Source of the DNA: a virus
Direction: 5' to 3' (one strand)
DNA: 50,317 nucleotides
Virus record (IMG/VR): IMGVR_UViG_3300035188_001652
Location: 1-50,317 of that record
Part shown: positions 32,607 to 41,748 of the stretch, in pieces
Layout: the number at the start of each line of letters is the position of its first letter
How positions within the stretch are numbered: the first letter of the stretch is position 1
The notes under the pieces: model-generated
What the model saw: only the letters and a program-made list of their open reading frames with translations
Told to the model about the DNA's origin: nothing
Databases searched by the model: none
Program-made: the position numbers and the translations under genes

Positions 32607-35260
32607 TAATTTTGCCCTGTAATTACTGAAAGTGTTCCGCTGCCTGTGTTAACAATATGTAATGGATTTGTTGCGGTAGGAGTTGCTATTATATTAAAAT
32701 TTGATGTTCCTACGTTTGCTTGCCAGCTAATTTGTTCAGTTGTTTTACTAATCAATTCTCCTAAATGCTTTAAGAAAAATAATATTAAATCCTGTGACTC
32801 TATTTGATTAGTAAAACTATCATAACTTGTTGCAAAAAATTCTCTATATTCTTGGAATGCGTGAGTCAAATCTATTTGTTTAGCACCACCTCCTATAACT
32901 ATATTTGATACTATATCTCCTACTGGCTGAAAACCGTCTTTGCTTATTAGAGCAGTTATACCAGCAGCTAATAGATTGCCTTTTAGGAATGAATTAGCTG
33001 ATGTTAAATCAATGAAAGTTCCACCTGAATTTAATTCTAGGACAACTTGAGTAGAATTATATAATAACGAATTTAAGTTTGGATCTACAACTATACCTAT
33101 ACTAGGAGCATTAGTTAATATTGTGTTTACAGCACTTGCGTAATTGCGTTTACTTATTACATTTGAGTTAGTTGTGCTTGCCACATACACAATATCTACA
33201 CTGTCTACAGCGACAATAATGTCTGGATTTGACAGACTATGGCTAAAACTAAACTCACTACTATTTGTGTATTGGCTACCACTAAATCTTGTTAGGCAAG
33301 AAACACTCCCAGATGACAAGGAAATAAATAGTTTAAGTTGGCTGTATGCTATTCCTAGAATAGAAGAAGCATTGTTAAAAGACGACTCTAAACTAGGAGC
33401 TGTTGTAGTCGTAGCAGAATAGATATTAACATTATTTTGCAGTGCAACAAAAAATCTATTATCAGCAGCTAATACTTGGGCAGCCAGAGGAACAGTCAAT
33501 CCAGTAACACTATAAATTAGCAATGGAGATAAAAATCCTCTTGGGTTAGTTGTGTCATCCGTGATGTTCCATACGGTAAAACCTGAGGAATTAGTAATTA
33601 TTAACCTATCTTGCAGAACATTGTTGATAGTGACAGAAGAAAAAGCCAAATCTATTGCGTTAGAACTGTTGGTGAGAAAGCTATCAATAATATCTCCAGT
33701 GCTTCCATTGATTGCTAAAATAGCATCACTTGTGGTAGTTGCTACGTACAAAATATCGTATTTTTGTACATATAATATATTCCTAGCATTGCAATCTACC
33801 GTTTTAATCAAAGTCTGTAACGTAGTTGAGATAAATGATATTTTGCCTGATAGTGAATCAACAACATAAAGTAAATTCTGACTGTCATATTGTTCTTGTA
33901 CAGTAGGTTCTAATTTTATAGTAGATGAATTAGATTCATTAAGTCTATATCTTCTAATTGTTAATTCTGTAGGAACATTAGCTGTAGCTGTTAGATATTT
34001 TGGAAAATGTCTAGTGTAGTTTCTTTTTTCATTTAAAGAATCTTTAGTTAATAATCCAAATATAAAAGACTCCTTGAAAGGAATTAATTCTTTAAATTGT
34101 CCAGCAGCAGAAAACATTTTTATTACTGCTGTACTCGCCCCTACTCTAGTGACTGACGTTCCGTATTTACTTAACTTACTAACGCCTGAAATTAATGGGG
34201 TTGTAGAGTGAAAAAAAGTTAAAGGAAGTGCTGATGCGTTCCTTTCTGGGAATTGATTCAATGTATCTGAAATGCCTATTTTATGGAACATTGTCCATGT
34301 ATGTCTTCCCGCTCGTTTATCAGGAATATAAGCATAAAACTTAACAGCACTGCCATCATAACTTCCTATTTCAATGGCAAACATTGTTACATAGGAAAAA
34401 TCTATTACATGTCCAGATACTCCGCTACCATCTAATTTATCAACAAATTCATTTCTATAAAAAACTTGATCTATAGTCTTATTGGGAGTTGTAATTCTAG
34501 AATCTGTATATCTTCTAACAACTTTAAAATTGTCTCCAGCGCCAGATCCACTAATCTCGATAAACCAACCAGTTTCAGATGAATAAATTCCACATCTTGA
34601 TAAACAGCTTTCGTTTTTATGCTCTCTTTTAAGTCCAAAAGAAACAAAAACATTGGCTGCTACATCACAGTCAAATACTTGCTTGGTGGCACAAGTGACA
34701 TACCTTCTGGCGGTGCTGCCAATGTCATACTTAGAATCTATAATTAAATCAATTGCAGAATTACCGTAATCTTCATAAGAAATAATCCCTTCATATTCGT
34801 CTTGTATTGACTGACTTCCTATACTCCAAACGCCTTTGTAATAAGGAAATAAATCATTACTGATAGCATTACCAGAAGTGGATGGCAATTCATTTTTCTT
34901 AATATCATTTCCGTCTACACTTCCATATTGTATTACCCAATCGTTAGGATCTATTCCATAAGAATGCGTGTCAGCAAATACTATCTGACGCTTGTCTTCA
35001 ATTGGATAACCAAAAATCGTTTCTTCAATTGGCTCTGGAAATGAGATTGCTCTGTTAATTGTTACAAATGTGCCTTCTGTACTTAATACAGCAGGATAAT
35101 GTTTTGGAGTGCTTAAAGGCTTAAGTCCTAAATCTTTAAGAGACTCTCCTAGATCTTCGGGTAAATGTACAAATTCTGGTTTTGGAGGGCTTAAAGGCTT
35201 AAGTCCTAAATCTTCAAGAGACTCTTCTAGATCTTCGGGTAAATGTACAAATTCTGGCAT
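32606..35260 (-). CDS. Large tail/baseplate protein with N-terminal tandem repeat and beta-propeller-like region
   Basis: 884 residues. The first 53 are two 26-residue copies of PEFVHLPEDLxESLxDLGLK. Then comes a domain (about 65-420) sharing IFGYPI...RQ...YGIDPNDW with the next upstream gene (MFGFPI...RQ...YGIDSSVW). About 430-760 has repeating strand patterns such as NLLYVVDSLSGKISFIS and DILYVATTTSDAILAINGS, suggesting an NHL/SMP-type beta propeller. The C terminus contains a helix and an IVNTGSGTLSVITGQ beta end. Likely a structural hub of the tail tip carrying the fibres. Confidence 0.65.
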   Translation of the reverse strand: MPEFVHLPEDLEESLEDLGLKPLSPPKPEFVHLPEDLGESLKDLGLKPLSTPKHYPAVLSTEGTFVTINRAISFPEPIEETIFGYPIEDKRQIVFADTHSYGIDPNDWVIQYGSVDGNDIKKNELPSTSGNAISNDLFPYYKGVWSIGSQSIQDEYEGIISYEDYGNSAIDLIIDSKYDIGSTARRYVTCATKQVFDCDVAANVFVSFGLKREHKNESCLSRCGIYSSETGWFIEISGSGAGDNFKVVRRYTDSRITTPNKTIDQVFYRNEFVDKLDGSGVSGHVIDFSYVTMFAIEIGSYDGSAVKFYAYIPDKRAGRHTWTMFHKIGISDTLNQFPERNASALPLTFFHSTTPLISGVSKLSKYGTSVTRVGASTAVIKMFSAAGQFKELIPFKESFIFGLLTKDSLNEKRNYTRHFPKYLTATANVPTELTIRRYRLNESNSSTIKLEPTVQEQYDSQNLLYVVDSLSGKISFISTTLQTLIKTVDCNARNILYVQKYDILYVATTTSDAILAINGSTGDIIDSFLTNSSNAIDLAFSSVTINNVLQDRLIITNSSGFTVWNITDDTTNPRGFLSPLLIYSVTGLTVPLAAQVLAADNRFFVALQNNVNIYSATTTTAPSLESSFNNASSILGIAYSQLKLFISLSSGSVSCLTRFSGSQYTNSSEFSFSHSLSNPDIIVAVDSVDIVYVASTTNSNVISKRNYASAVNTILTNAPSIGIVVDPNLNSLLYNSTQVVLELNSGGTFIDLTSANSFLKGNLLAAGITALISKDGFQPVGDIVSNIVIGGGAKQIDLTHAFQEYREFFATSYDSFTNQIESQDLILFFLKHLGELISKTTEQISWQANVGTSNFNIIATPTATNPLHIVNTGSGTLSVITGQN
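35101..35256 (-). repeat. Two-copy 78-bp direct repeat at the start of a tail gene
   Basis: Units 35101-35178 and 35179-35256 differ at only a few positions. They encode two tandem copies of the PEFVHLPEDL module. In-frame and abutting, consistent with slippage or unequal recombination. Confidence 0.88.
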
Positions 35261-37200
35261 TATTGTACTCCATAAACAAGACTACAAGAGACTGTTGCAT
35301 CTGTTGATGATACCAAACTTCTTGCTATAACCATTAACGTGTCTCCAGCATTGTTAGGTGTAACATTCTCAGCGCGTCCTAATAACTCTCTTTGAGGATC
35401 GAAAATTTCTCTTAAATCAAATTCAACACCTTGGTTATTGCCGCAGTAAAAAGCTCCTATTAATTTTTCTTGTCCAGTTATGCTGGTTGGATATCCGCTA
35501 GATACATTAATTGTTGTAGTAGTAAACTGTCCTTGACTAGCGCTTGCTACGGCAACTGGTTTTAAATCACTATTTAATGTTTGGGCATACCATGTTGGAT
35601 TACTATTAAAATAATTACTTGCAGCTAGCGCGTGAGAGCCTTTGACTAAATAAAATTCCGTGTTTTGTGTTGAACTGACATACAATTTAATAGGATACGC
35701 TCTTGATTTTTGCGGACGTTGTACATCAGCCGCAGCAACAGTACTGTTATACACAAATGGCTTTAGAGCTATTGCCAGCATTGGAGTGTAGACGTTATTT
35801 ACCACTGTAATACCAGTTGCAGATGCTGATTCAATAGTTGCAGGACGTGGATCTCCTCCATCAATCCAAACAGATACTCCAAATCTGTCTAAAAATACGC
35901 TGCCGTCAATAGTAGCAGTTGTTGCATTTGCTTTTTTACCAACTCTGTATGTAATTGGCATATCTGGATTAGACATACTCGGAGTGGGTAAAGTGTCTCC
36001 AATCCTAATTTCATGTCCTGTTACCCACCTTGTAGCACCATTGTATGGAGGATTTTGATCTGGAATATACATCAATCCTCTACCACCAGCTCCACCATAC
36101 CAGCTTCTTTGTATAAGAAACATACAAAGATTTGAACGCTCATTAGCAAATATTGTTGTACTTGCGGTAATATTGCTTGTTAAATCTCGCGATAGAGTAA
36201 CTTGTGTTCTACTAGTATTAATAGCGGTAATATATGTATTGGGTTGAATACCACTTCCGCGAATAGTCATTCCTACTTTTAAAGGAATCTCACTAGGTAC
36301 TGTTATAGTGTTTAGATTAACGTTACCACTAGTATTACTAAATTCATAGCTATCCGAAATAAAAGACACTTGTCTTGCAGATTGTCCTCTTGTGCCATCA
36401 GCTGCTGGTGTTCCATCAGCGTCTTTACCAGTATATCTATCTCTGTTAAAACTAACAGATCTACTTGTATCTAAAGTCGTAAAAGCTATTTCTTCCCATG
36501 TATTTGTATTTATATAAGATGTGTCTGCACCATCAGTGTCAACTAAATAAGCAGGACGGTACATTGTTGTTTGATTAACAAGCCTTCCTGTAGTAGCGCC
36601 TTCATATACATCCTGTTGTACTACGCCTGTAGGAGTATTTTCCGGCATTGCTGAAGTACGCCTAAAGAATAGTAAATAATTATGCCAAGGGGTGTAACTT
36701 CCAGCAGAAGTTCCTTTTCTAGTTAATACTCTCCATCCGTAACCATCGCTTTTAGTGAATTCTCCCCATTCAATTACACAATTTTCTATCACAGGCCCAA
36801 TGCTACATTGGATAGCTTGTGATATGGAGATTTGTTTGCCAGGCTGGTATTTGTAAGCAAATTTGCTTTGATGAGTGGAAATTGCAGTATCTCCGCTTGT
36901 CCCAACTTTTATATTTACACAACTTCTGGATGGCAAATACGTTACACTACCTCCTGGATTGTTCCCCCACACAGAAGAATCAATGCCATAGTTAGGTAGT
37001 TCTTGTAATAAAAATTGTCTTTGTTCTGTAATAGGAAAACCAAACATTGATGCTTTTACATCACTAGGTATTGCAGCAGCATCCAATACATTTAACGCTG
37101 GTTGATCTGAAGCTAATACAACAGATATTGACTCTGATGCTTGTTTTCTTCCTGGTGTGATAGGAATACTTCTAGAAACTATAACTCTATCATCGCTCAT
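35260..37200 (-). CDS. Tail/baseplate structural protein, 646 aa
   Basis: No named family. The sequence is beta-rich. The N terminus has SIPITPGRKQASESISVVLA and ASDQPALNVLD, followed by the MFGFPITEQRQ...YGIDSSVW block shared with the 884-residue protein, indicating a common fold and ancestry. Aromatic-rich central strands and a C-terminal part (PIKLYVSSTQNTEFYLVKG) follow. The start overlaps the preceding stop by four bases and the stop overlaps the next start by one, so it is translated in the same polycistron. Confidence 0.65.
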   Translation of the reverse strand: MSDDRVIVSRSIPITPGRKQASESISVVLASDQPALNVLDAAAIPSDVKASMFGFPITEQRQFLLQELPNYGIDSSVWGNNPGGSVTYLPSRSCVNIKVGTSGDTAISTHQSKFAYKYQPGKQISISQAIQCSIGPVIENCVIEWGEFTKSDGYGWRVLTRKGTSAGSYTPWHNYLLFFRRTSAMPENTPTGVVQQDVYEGATTGRLVNQTTMYRPAYLVDTDGADTSYINTNTWEEIAFTTLDTSRSVSFNRDRYTGKDADGTPAADGTRGQSARQVSFISDSYEFSNTSGNVNLNTITVPSEIPLKVGMTIRGSGIQPNTYITAINTSRTQVTLSRDLTSNITASTTIFANERSNLCMFLIQRSWYGGAGGRGLMYIPDQNPPYNGATRWVTGHEIRIGDTLPTPSMSNPDMPITYRVGKKANATTATIDGSVFLDRFGVSVWIDGGDPRPATIESASATGITVVNNVYTPMLAIALKPFVYNSTVAAADVQRPQKSRAYPIKLYVSSTQNTEFYLVKGSHALAASNYFNSNPTWYAQTLNSDLKPVAVASASQGQFTTTTINVSSGYPTSITGQEKLIGAFYCGNNQGVEFDLREIFDPQRELLGRAENVTPNNAGDTLMVIARSLVSSTDATVSCSLVYGVQ

Positions 37201-38333
37201 TGTAAATCACTCCAACTATCTGTAAATGTACAATTCCCTTCCATAACTCTAACAGTGTCTCCGTTATTCAATCTAACTAATATTTCATATCCATATTCTC
37301 CATCCATATCGTAAAATTCAGCGCTGTTTACGTATAATTCTAAACTAATTGTGTTGAATGGTATTACTCCAACCATGAATTTGGAATAAGGAGGGATGAT
37401 AACATTACCTTCGGGTGCCAAAAGTTTTACTGTTGGTGTAGTTAATGCGGTAGGAGGGATTCCTATAAAATTTTCCTTGAAAGCTACTGCTCCTACATAT
37501 TTCCATTCTTTATCAACATTAGAATAAGATTGAACATACAATCTTGTATTTGCAGTCATTGCGGGTAAACCTAAATACCAGCCTTGGATGCTTACATCTA
37601 CTCCTGTTGCATTAGTTGAGTTAATCGCTATATCCGCACTTCCGTTATTTAAGTAACCAACAGTATTTGTAACATAACAGTTGTAGCCATTAAGAGTGCC
37701 AGCGACAACTGTTTCTCTAATTCCAATACTTGTTTGTCCAGCATTTACAGTGTTTGCTACTGTAACTCCTGTAACTCCTGTTACTCCTGTACCATTTGTA
37801 AAAGCAAGTATACTACCAGCGGGGATTTGTTGAGTTACGCCTGTTACAGTTAACGCATTTTGTGTGTTGCTAGTTATATTTACGGTAAAACTGCTTGCTA
37901 CGTTAGCATGAAACGCAGCCACTGATGCAGAACGATTGAATATTCTAGCTTCACTAACTGTTTTAGTTGCATTAGAATTTAAAACAAGAGTAGAGTCAGT
38001 GACAGCATCTACTTTAGCAATTGCAACAGCGCCTTCAACAATTACTTTATCCCCAACTCTAACAGGCAGTAAAGACAATATTTTACTTTTGTCAGCTGTA
38101 GCAGGATATGCTTTAATTTGTACATTTGGGGTGTTAATTGTAGTAGATGCAGTAAATCGTTTAACTAAACTAAATCCCGGAGATTTACGTCGAACTTCTC
38201 CAAATACCAAAGCATTTGCAAAGTTCATGCCATAACTACCTGTTACAGTTAAATTAAATCTAGCTGTCTCACCTTTTTTAAGTAATAAATCTAATTTTTG
38301 TGTATTAAACTGAGGTTTAAATGGTTCAGTCAT
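37197..38333 (-). CDS. Tail/baseplate structural protein, 378 aa
   Basis: Beta-rich virion protein, family not named. It has KKGETARFNLTVTG near the N terminus, Ig-like or carbohydrate-module-like strands, and a short GVTGVTGVTV run (about residues 184-193) from a nine-base DNA repeat. Second gene of the minus-strand module, overlapping the HTH regulator by eight bases and the next gene by four. Probably a wedge or hub protein. Confidence 0.6.
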   Translation of the reverse strand: MTEPFKPQFNTQKLDLLLKKGETARFNLTVTGSYGMNFANALVFGEVRRKSPGFSLVKRFTASTTINTPNVQIKAYPATADKSKILSLLPVRVGDKVIVEGAVAIAKVDAVTDSTLVLNSNATKTVSEARIFNRSASVAAFHANVASSFTVNITSNTQNALTVTGVTQQIPAGSILAFTNGTGVTGVTGVTVANTVNAGQTSIGIRETVVAGTLNGYNCYVTNTVGYLNNGSADIAINSTNATGVDVSIQGWYLGLPAMTANTRLYVQSYSNVDKEWKYVGAVAFKENFIGIPPTALTTPTVKLLAPEGNVIIPPYSKFMVGVIPFNTISLELYVNSAEFYDMDGEYGYEILVRLNNGDTVRVMEGNCTFTDSWSDLQ

Positions 38334-38532
38334 AATCTAATTCCAATAAATAAGACGGACTAATTTCCAATACTTTAGCTATTTTTTTAATTAAGCAAGC
38401 ACGTTTAATTCCATTACTTTCCGCCCTAACGAGAGTCATGCGGCTAACTCCAATACAATTTGCTAGTTGTTGGCAACTAAAACCTTTTTCAATTCTACAT
38501 TTTTTTAAATAGCTTCCCTGCCTTTTGGACAT
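38326..38532 (-). CDS. Small XRE-family HTH regulator of the fibre module
   Basis: 68 residues consisting almost only of an XRE/Cro helix-turn-helix: YLKKCRIEKGFSCQQLANCIGVSRMTLVRAESNG, then IAKVLEISPSYLLEL. It is the first gene of the minus-strand adsorption operon and overlaps the first structural gene by eight bases, so the regulator and tail proteins are co-expressed. The divergent region contains a perfect 11-bp inverted repeat (38595-38623) that is a likely operator. It may balance fibre and capsid transcription. Confidence 0.8.
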   Translation of the reverse strand: MSKRQGSYLKKCRIEKGFSCQQLANCIGVSRMTLVRAESNGIKRACLIKKIAKVLEISPSYLLELDYD

Positions 38533-38594
38533 AATTTAATACCATAAAAGATACAGCTACAATAATTATTGCCATTATAATTAGCGAGAATAGT

Positions 38595-38623
38595 TTAAGC
38601 TAAAAACAAGTGTTTTAGCTTAA
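38595..38623. promoter_or_regulatory. Perfect 11-bp inverted repeat, likely operator
   Basis: TTAAGCTAAAA (38595-38605) and TTTTAGCTTAA (38613-38623) are exact inverted copies with a seven-base centre. The repeat ends four bases before the capsid ATG and lies 60 bp from the divergent HTH gene. It could bind the XRE protein, or form a hairpin masking the capsid start, since no other ribosome binding site is visible. Confidence 0.65.
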
Positions 38624-38627
38624 TTGT

Positions 38628-40376
38628 ATGTCACGGAAATTTATAAAAGAATTATCAGAACAGCAAGTCATAGATTCAATTAATCAAGCAAAAAGAGAAA
38701 AAATGTCAGACAAACCAAAAGGATTTGCTATTGCCAACTCCGTCAAGATTCAAGACAGCGTATCAGTAGAATCTACTACAGATGTTTCAGCTCCTGCACC
38801 TACTCCTGCTCCTGAGCATGATGCGCCCAAGCCTTTGTCTTTAGACGACGTTGAACGTGTTTTATCTGTTCATTTAGATAAAATGCAATCTTCTTTAGAA
38901 GCGGAAAAACAAGCTAAAGCAGAATTAGAAGCTGCTTTACAAAAAGAACGTGCTGAAAAGGACGCTCTTAAGTCTCAATTAGATACGGCGAGATTAGCCG
39001 AAAAAGTATTAAATGATATTGGTAGAATGCAAGGAAAAACTGAAAACGTTTCTGTTCCTAATGTTAATAGAGTAATAACATCTAAAGCAGATGCGCCACA
39101 AGGTGCTTTAAAAGATTGGTTTAACATTTTTGATGACTGCTCCAAAGTTATCAAAGTACGCGCCAATGGCTCCCAGTATGTTACTCAAGACAACAGGCAG
39201 TTGAATCAATTTGTTAAAGAAAACAAAGCAGCTGTTATTAAAGACTTAGAGTCTTGGGCAAAAGCCAATGGTATGTTGCGTGGTTCTTCTACCATTTCCA
39301 AGGATGCTGCAACAGTTGGTGGAGACATCCAAGGCGGCTTTTTGTCTGTTTTGTCATCAATTATGCGTACTAACAATCGTCAAGGATTTATCTTTTGGCA
39401 ATTTGCTAATACTGTAATTGATTTTGGCAAAGGATTGGGAGACAACATTAAGATTCCTAGAGCGGCTTATTTACCTGCTCCTAACGCTCCTGAAGACAGA
39501 TTGCTGTCAAGTGCTGGTGCGTATACTCGTATTGACTCTGGTAATCAAAATTTATCCACTGGAGTTGTAACAGCTCAGTTAAGTGAATGGGGTTTAGGAC
39601 GTAATTCCCAATATCCTCCTGTTACTTTAGTTAGCTTTGTAACTGCCTATTCAATGATTGAACTATTGTCAATTTTGAATAGAAACTTAATGCGAGATTA
39701 CTACGCATGGGAAGATTTGCAGATTAGAAGCTTGTGGACTGGCACAACTCGTGTTGTTTACAATGATAAAAACGCTGTTACCACTGCGATTGGTGATGTT
39801 GCTACTGCTGGAGATGATGGAACTTTATCTCGCAAATTCTTAGCGTCTCTGTATGGTTACATGAAAGAGCTACAGATTCCTCCATTTGCTGGTAACAAGT
39901 ATGGCTTGGTAGTTAACAGCACAGCTTTGACTCAATTAAAAATTAGCTATGACACTTTGTGGCATGCTGCTAGTCCTAGCGAATTGCAAGCTTTGACAGA
40001 GTTCTTAAATCCTGTTCTAATCTCTCCTGGTGAGACAGATAAGCTAACTGGATATTGTGGAGATTTTGAGAACTTCATGATTTTCGAGACTAATGCTTAT
40101 GGTGTTGGTGGTAGCGGCGCTCCCGGTGTTCAAACAGAAAGCAGCAAAGTCACTCACACTAGCTTTGCTTTTGGTTCTGACACAATCGGACGTGGCATCG
40201 GCACTGAAATGGAAGTTCGCTTTGATGATGACACTGATTTTGGACGTGCTACTAGAACTATCTGGCGCTCTGAAGAAGGATTTGTTCAAATGGATGTTGA
40301 TGGTGCAGGAGACAGTAGTGCTGTCCCACAACAACTTAGAGTTATCAAAGTTAACACACTCAAAACCGCAGTTTAA
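38628..40376 (+). CDS. Major capsid protein with fused scaffold-like N terminus
   Basis: 582 residues. The first 70 are flexible and Pro/Ala-rich. About 75-140 is a strong coiled coil (LEAEKQAKAELEAALQKE), the usual form of a capsid delta or scaffold domain. The rest is a capsid-type domain, with SMIELLSILNRNLMRDYYAWED and LWTGTTRVVY resembling N4-gp56-type major capsid proteins, and FAFGSDTIGRGIGTEMEVRFDDD near the end. The scaffold would be removed by a maturation protease, possibly 25012-25704. The exact capsid family needs a structural search. Confidence 0.8.
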   Translation: MSRKFIKELSEQQVIDSINQAKREKMSDKPKGFAIANSVKIQDSVSVESTTDVSAPAPTPAPEHDAPKPLSLDDVERVLSVHLDKMQSSLEAEKQAKAELEAALQKERAEKDALKSQLDTARLAEKVLNDIGRMQGKTENVSVPNVNRVITSKADAPQGALKDWFNIFDDCSKVIKVRANGSQYVTQDNRQLNQFVKENKAAVIKDLESWAKANGMLRGSSTISKDAATVGGDIQGGFLSVLSSIMRTNNRQGFIFWQFANTVIDFGKGLGDNIKIPRAAYLPAPNAPEDRLLSSAGAYTRIDSGNQNLSTGVVTAQLSEWGLGRNSQYPPVTLVSFVTAYSMIELLSILNRNLMRDYYAWEDLQIRSLWTGTTRVVYNDKNAVTTAIGDVATAGDDGTLSRKFLASLYGYMKELQIPPFAGNKYGLVVNSTALTQLKISYDTLWHAASPSELQALTEFLNPVLISPGETDKLTGYCGDFENFMIFETNAYGVGGSGAPGVQTESSKVTHTSFAFGSDTIGRGIGTEMEVRFDDDTDFGRATRTIWRSEEGFVQMDVDGAGDSSAVPQQLRVIKVNTLKTAV

Positions 40377-40390
40377 TATTGATATTTCCT

Positions 40391-40621
40391 ATGACAGAAC
40401 AAGATGAAAATAAGGAAATAATCAAAGAAGCCAAAGAGGTAAAGGAGTCAAGGAAAAAAACATCTACGGCTCCTACCCCAGCTTTTCAGCATCCTGGCTT
40501 TGACTCACAGTTCAAATGTTTGTTGTGTGGGCAATTTAGAACTAATTTGGTTGGTACAATATTTTGCCCAGAGTATTTAAAAGAATGTCCTAGATTTGTG
40601 GAGGATAGACGCAATGCCTAA
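40391..40621 (+). CDS. Small zinc-ribbon protein following the capsid gene
   Basis: 76 residues. The first half is highly charged (Glu/Lys). The second has CLLCGQF and, 14 residues later, CPEYLKEC, a likely zinc site. ATG 40391 is preferred over an in-frame TTG at 40379. It overlaps the next gene by eight bases. The role is unknown; possibly capsid-associated. Confidence 0.55.
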   Translation: MTEQDENKEIIKEAKEVKESRKKTSTAPTPAFQHPGFDSQFKCLLCGQFRTNLVGTIFCPEYLKECPRFVEDRRNA

Positions 40622-41033
40622 GTTAAATACAATACCAACTAGAGTCCAAGATGACTCCATTGGTGGAATCGTTAAAGTTATTTATGATTTTGCTGATGTA
40701 GGCGGGAAAATTGGGAACATTCCATTAGAGCTAGAATTACCCCCTGGCTCCATTATTCATCGTGGTTTTATAGACGTTGTCACTACTATAACAAGTGGTG
40801 GTAGCGCTACAGTTGGATTAAGTTTCATCAATAATGCGTCATCTCCAGTGGCGCAATCTATCTATACTGCTACAGCAATTGCTTCTGTAACAGGAGTTGT
40901 AGCTTTAACTGCTAACACTACACCAGTTAAATTAGCTGGCGGTACTAAATCTGCGCTTAATTTAGTAGTAGCTACTGCTGATTTAACCGCTGGCAAAGCT
41001 AACATTTATTTGCAATACTTCGGGGTTGCTTAA
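40614..41033 (+). CDS. Putative capsid decoration/stabilisation protein
   Basis: 139 residues, beta-rich with LPPGSIIHRGFIDVVT and GGSATVGLSFINN, patterns common in small virion proteins placed after the major capsid gene. ATG 40614 is chosen for the GGAGG nine bases upstream. The function is inferred from position and composition only. Confidence 0.55.
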   Translation: MPKLNTIPTRVQDDSIGGIVKVIYDFADVGGKIGNIPLELELPPGSIIHRGFIDVVTTITSGGSATVGLSFINNASSPVAQSIYTATAIASVTGVVALTANTTPVKLAGGTKSALNLVVATADLTAGKANIYLQYFGVA

Positions 41034-41034
41034 T

Positions 41035-41748
41035 ATGCCGTGGCTCTCTAATCAAGACTGTATTAGTTATGCTCCCAGCATTACTTTGACTGGAGAGCCA
41101 TTGACTACTGCAATAACTTTAGCTCAAAGTTTAGTGGAAGGAGTTAATGGCTCTAACCGTCCATTAGCTCTAACAGAATTTACTAAAATTTTGTCTATAC
41201 CAAATACTGGAAGAGTGATTGTGCCAATACGTCCACTACTTCCTTCTCCTGCTCCTGTAATAGAATTAAGAGGGAGTGATACTCCGCCTCGCTTTGGTGT
41301 TTATTCTTTACAAGAATGGGAATTACTTACTTTAGATAAAGATTATATTATTGATTACGATAACAATGAAGTTGGCTTATTGTCTCTTAGTCGAGTGTTA
41401 AGACATGAATATTTTTATCACACTGGATTTAGGAGATATAGTCGCAGTCCAACAGTTCCTAGACTAAAAAAACAACTTAAAATTACTTATTATTCTGGTT
41501 TTAATTTTACAACTAACACAGAGGAAGTTGTAATACTAAAACGTGCTTTAGCTAGTATTGTGGCTATGAGAATTTCTCCTCAATCACAGGGAGTAAAATC
41601 TGTAGATGTTTCTGACGAGAAGTACAAAGTAGAGTATGCATCACAGTCAGATTATCTTGGAATAAGTGGCAACAAAACTAGTGGTAGCCCAATAAATGAG
41701 TTATTATCAATATTTAGAAAATATCGCCCAAGTGAGTACACGTCATGA
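41035..41748 (+). CDS. Putative head-tail connector protein, 237 aa
   Basis: Soluble alpha/beta protein located where head completion proteins usually lie. Features: an N-terminal helix with LAQSLVEGVNG, EWELLTLDKDYIIDYDNNEVGLLS in the middle, and LKITYYSGFNFT ahead of a helix ALASIVAMRIS. The combination of a substrate-like strand, YYSGF and a late helix is common in gp6-type adaptors. Overlaps the next ATG by four bases. Confidence 0.55.
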   Translation: MPWLSNQDCISYAPSITLTGEPLTTAITLAQSLVEGVNGSNRPLALTEFTKILSIPNTGRVIVPIRPLLPSPAPVIELRGSDTPPRFGVYSLQEWELLTLDKDYIIDYDNNEVGLLSLSRVLRHEYFYHTGFRRYSRSPTVPRLKKQLKITYYSGFNFTTNTEEVVILKRALASIVAMRISPQSQGVKSVDVSDEKYKVEYASQSDYLGISGNKTSGSPINELLSIFRKYRPSEYTS

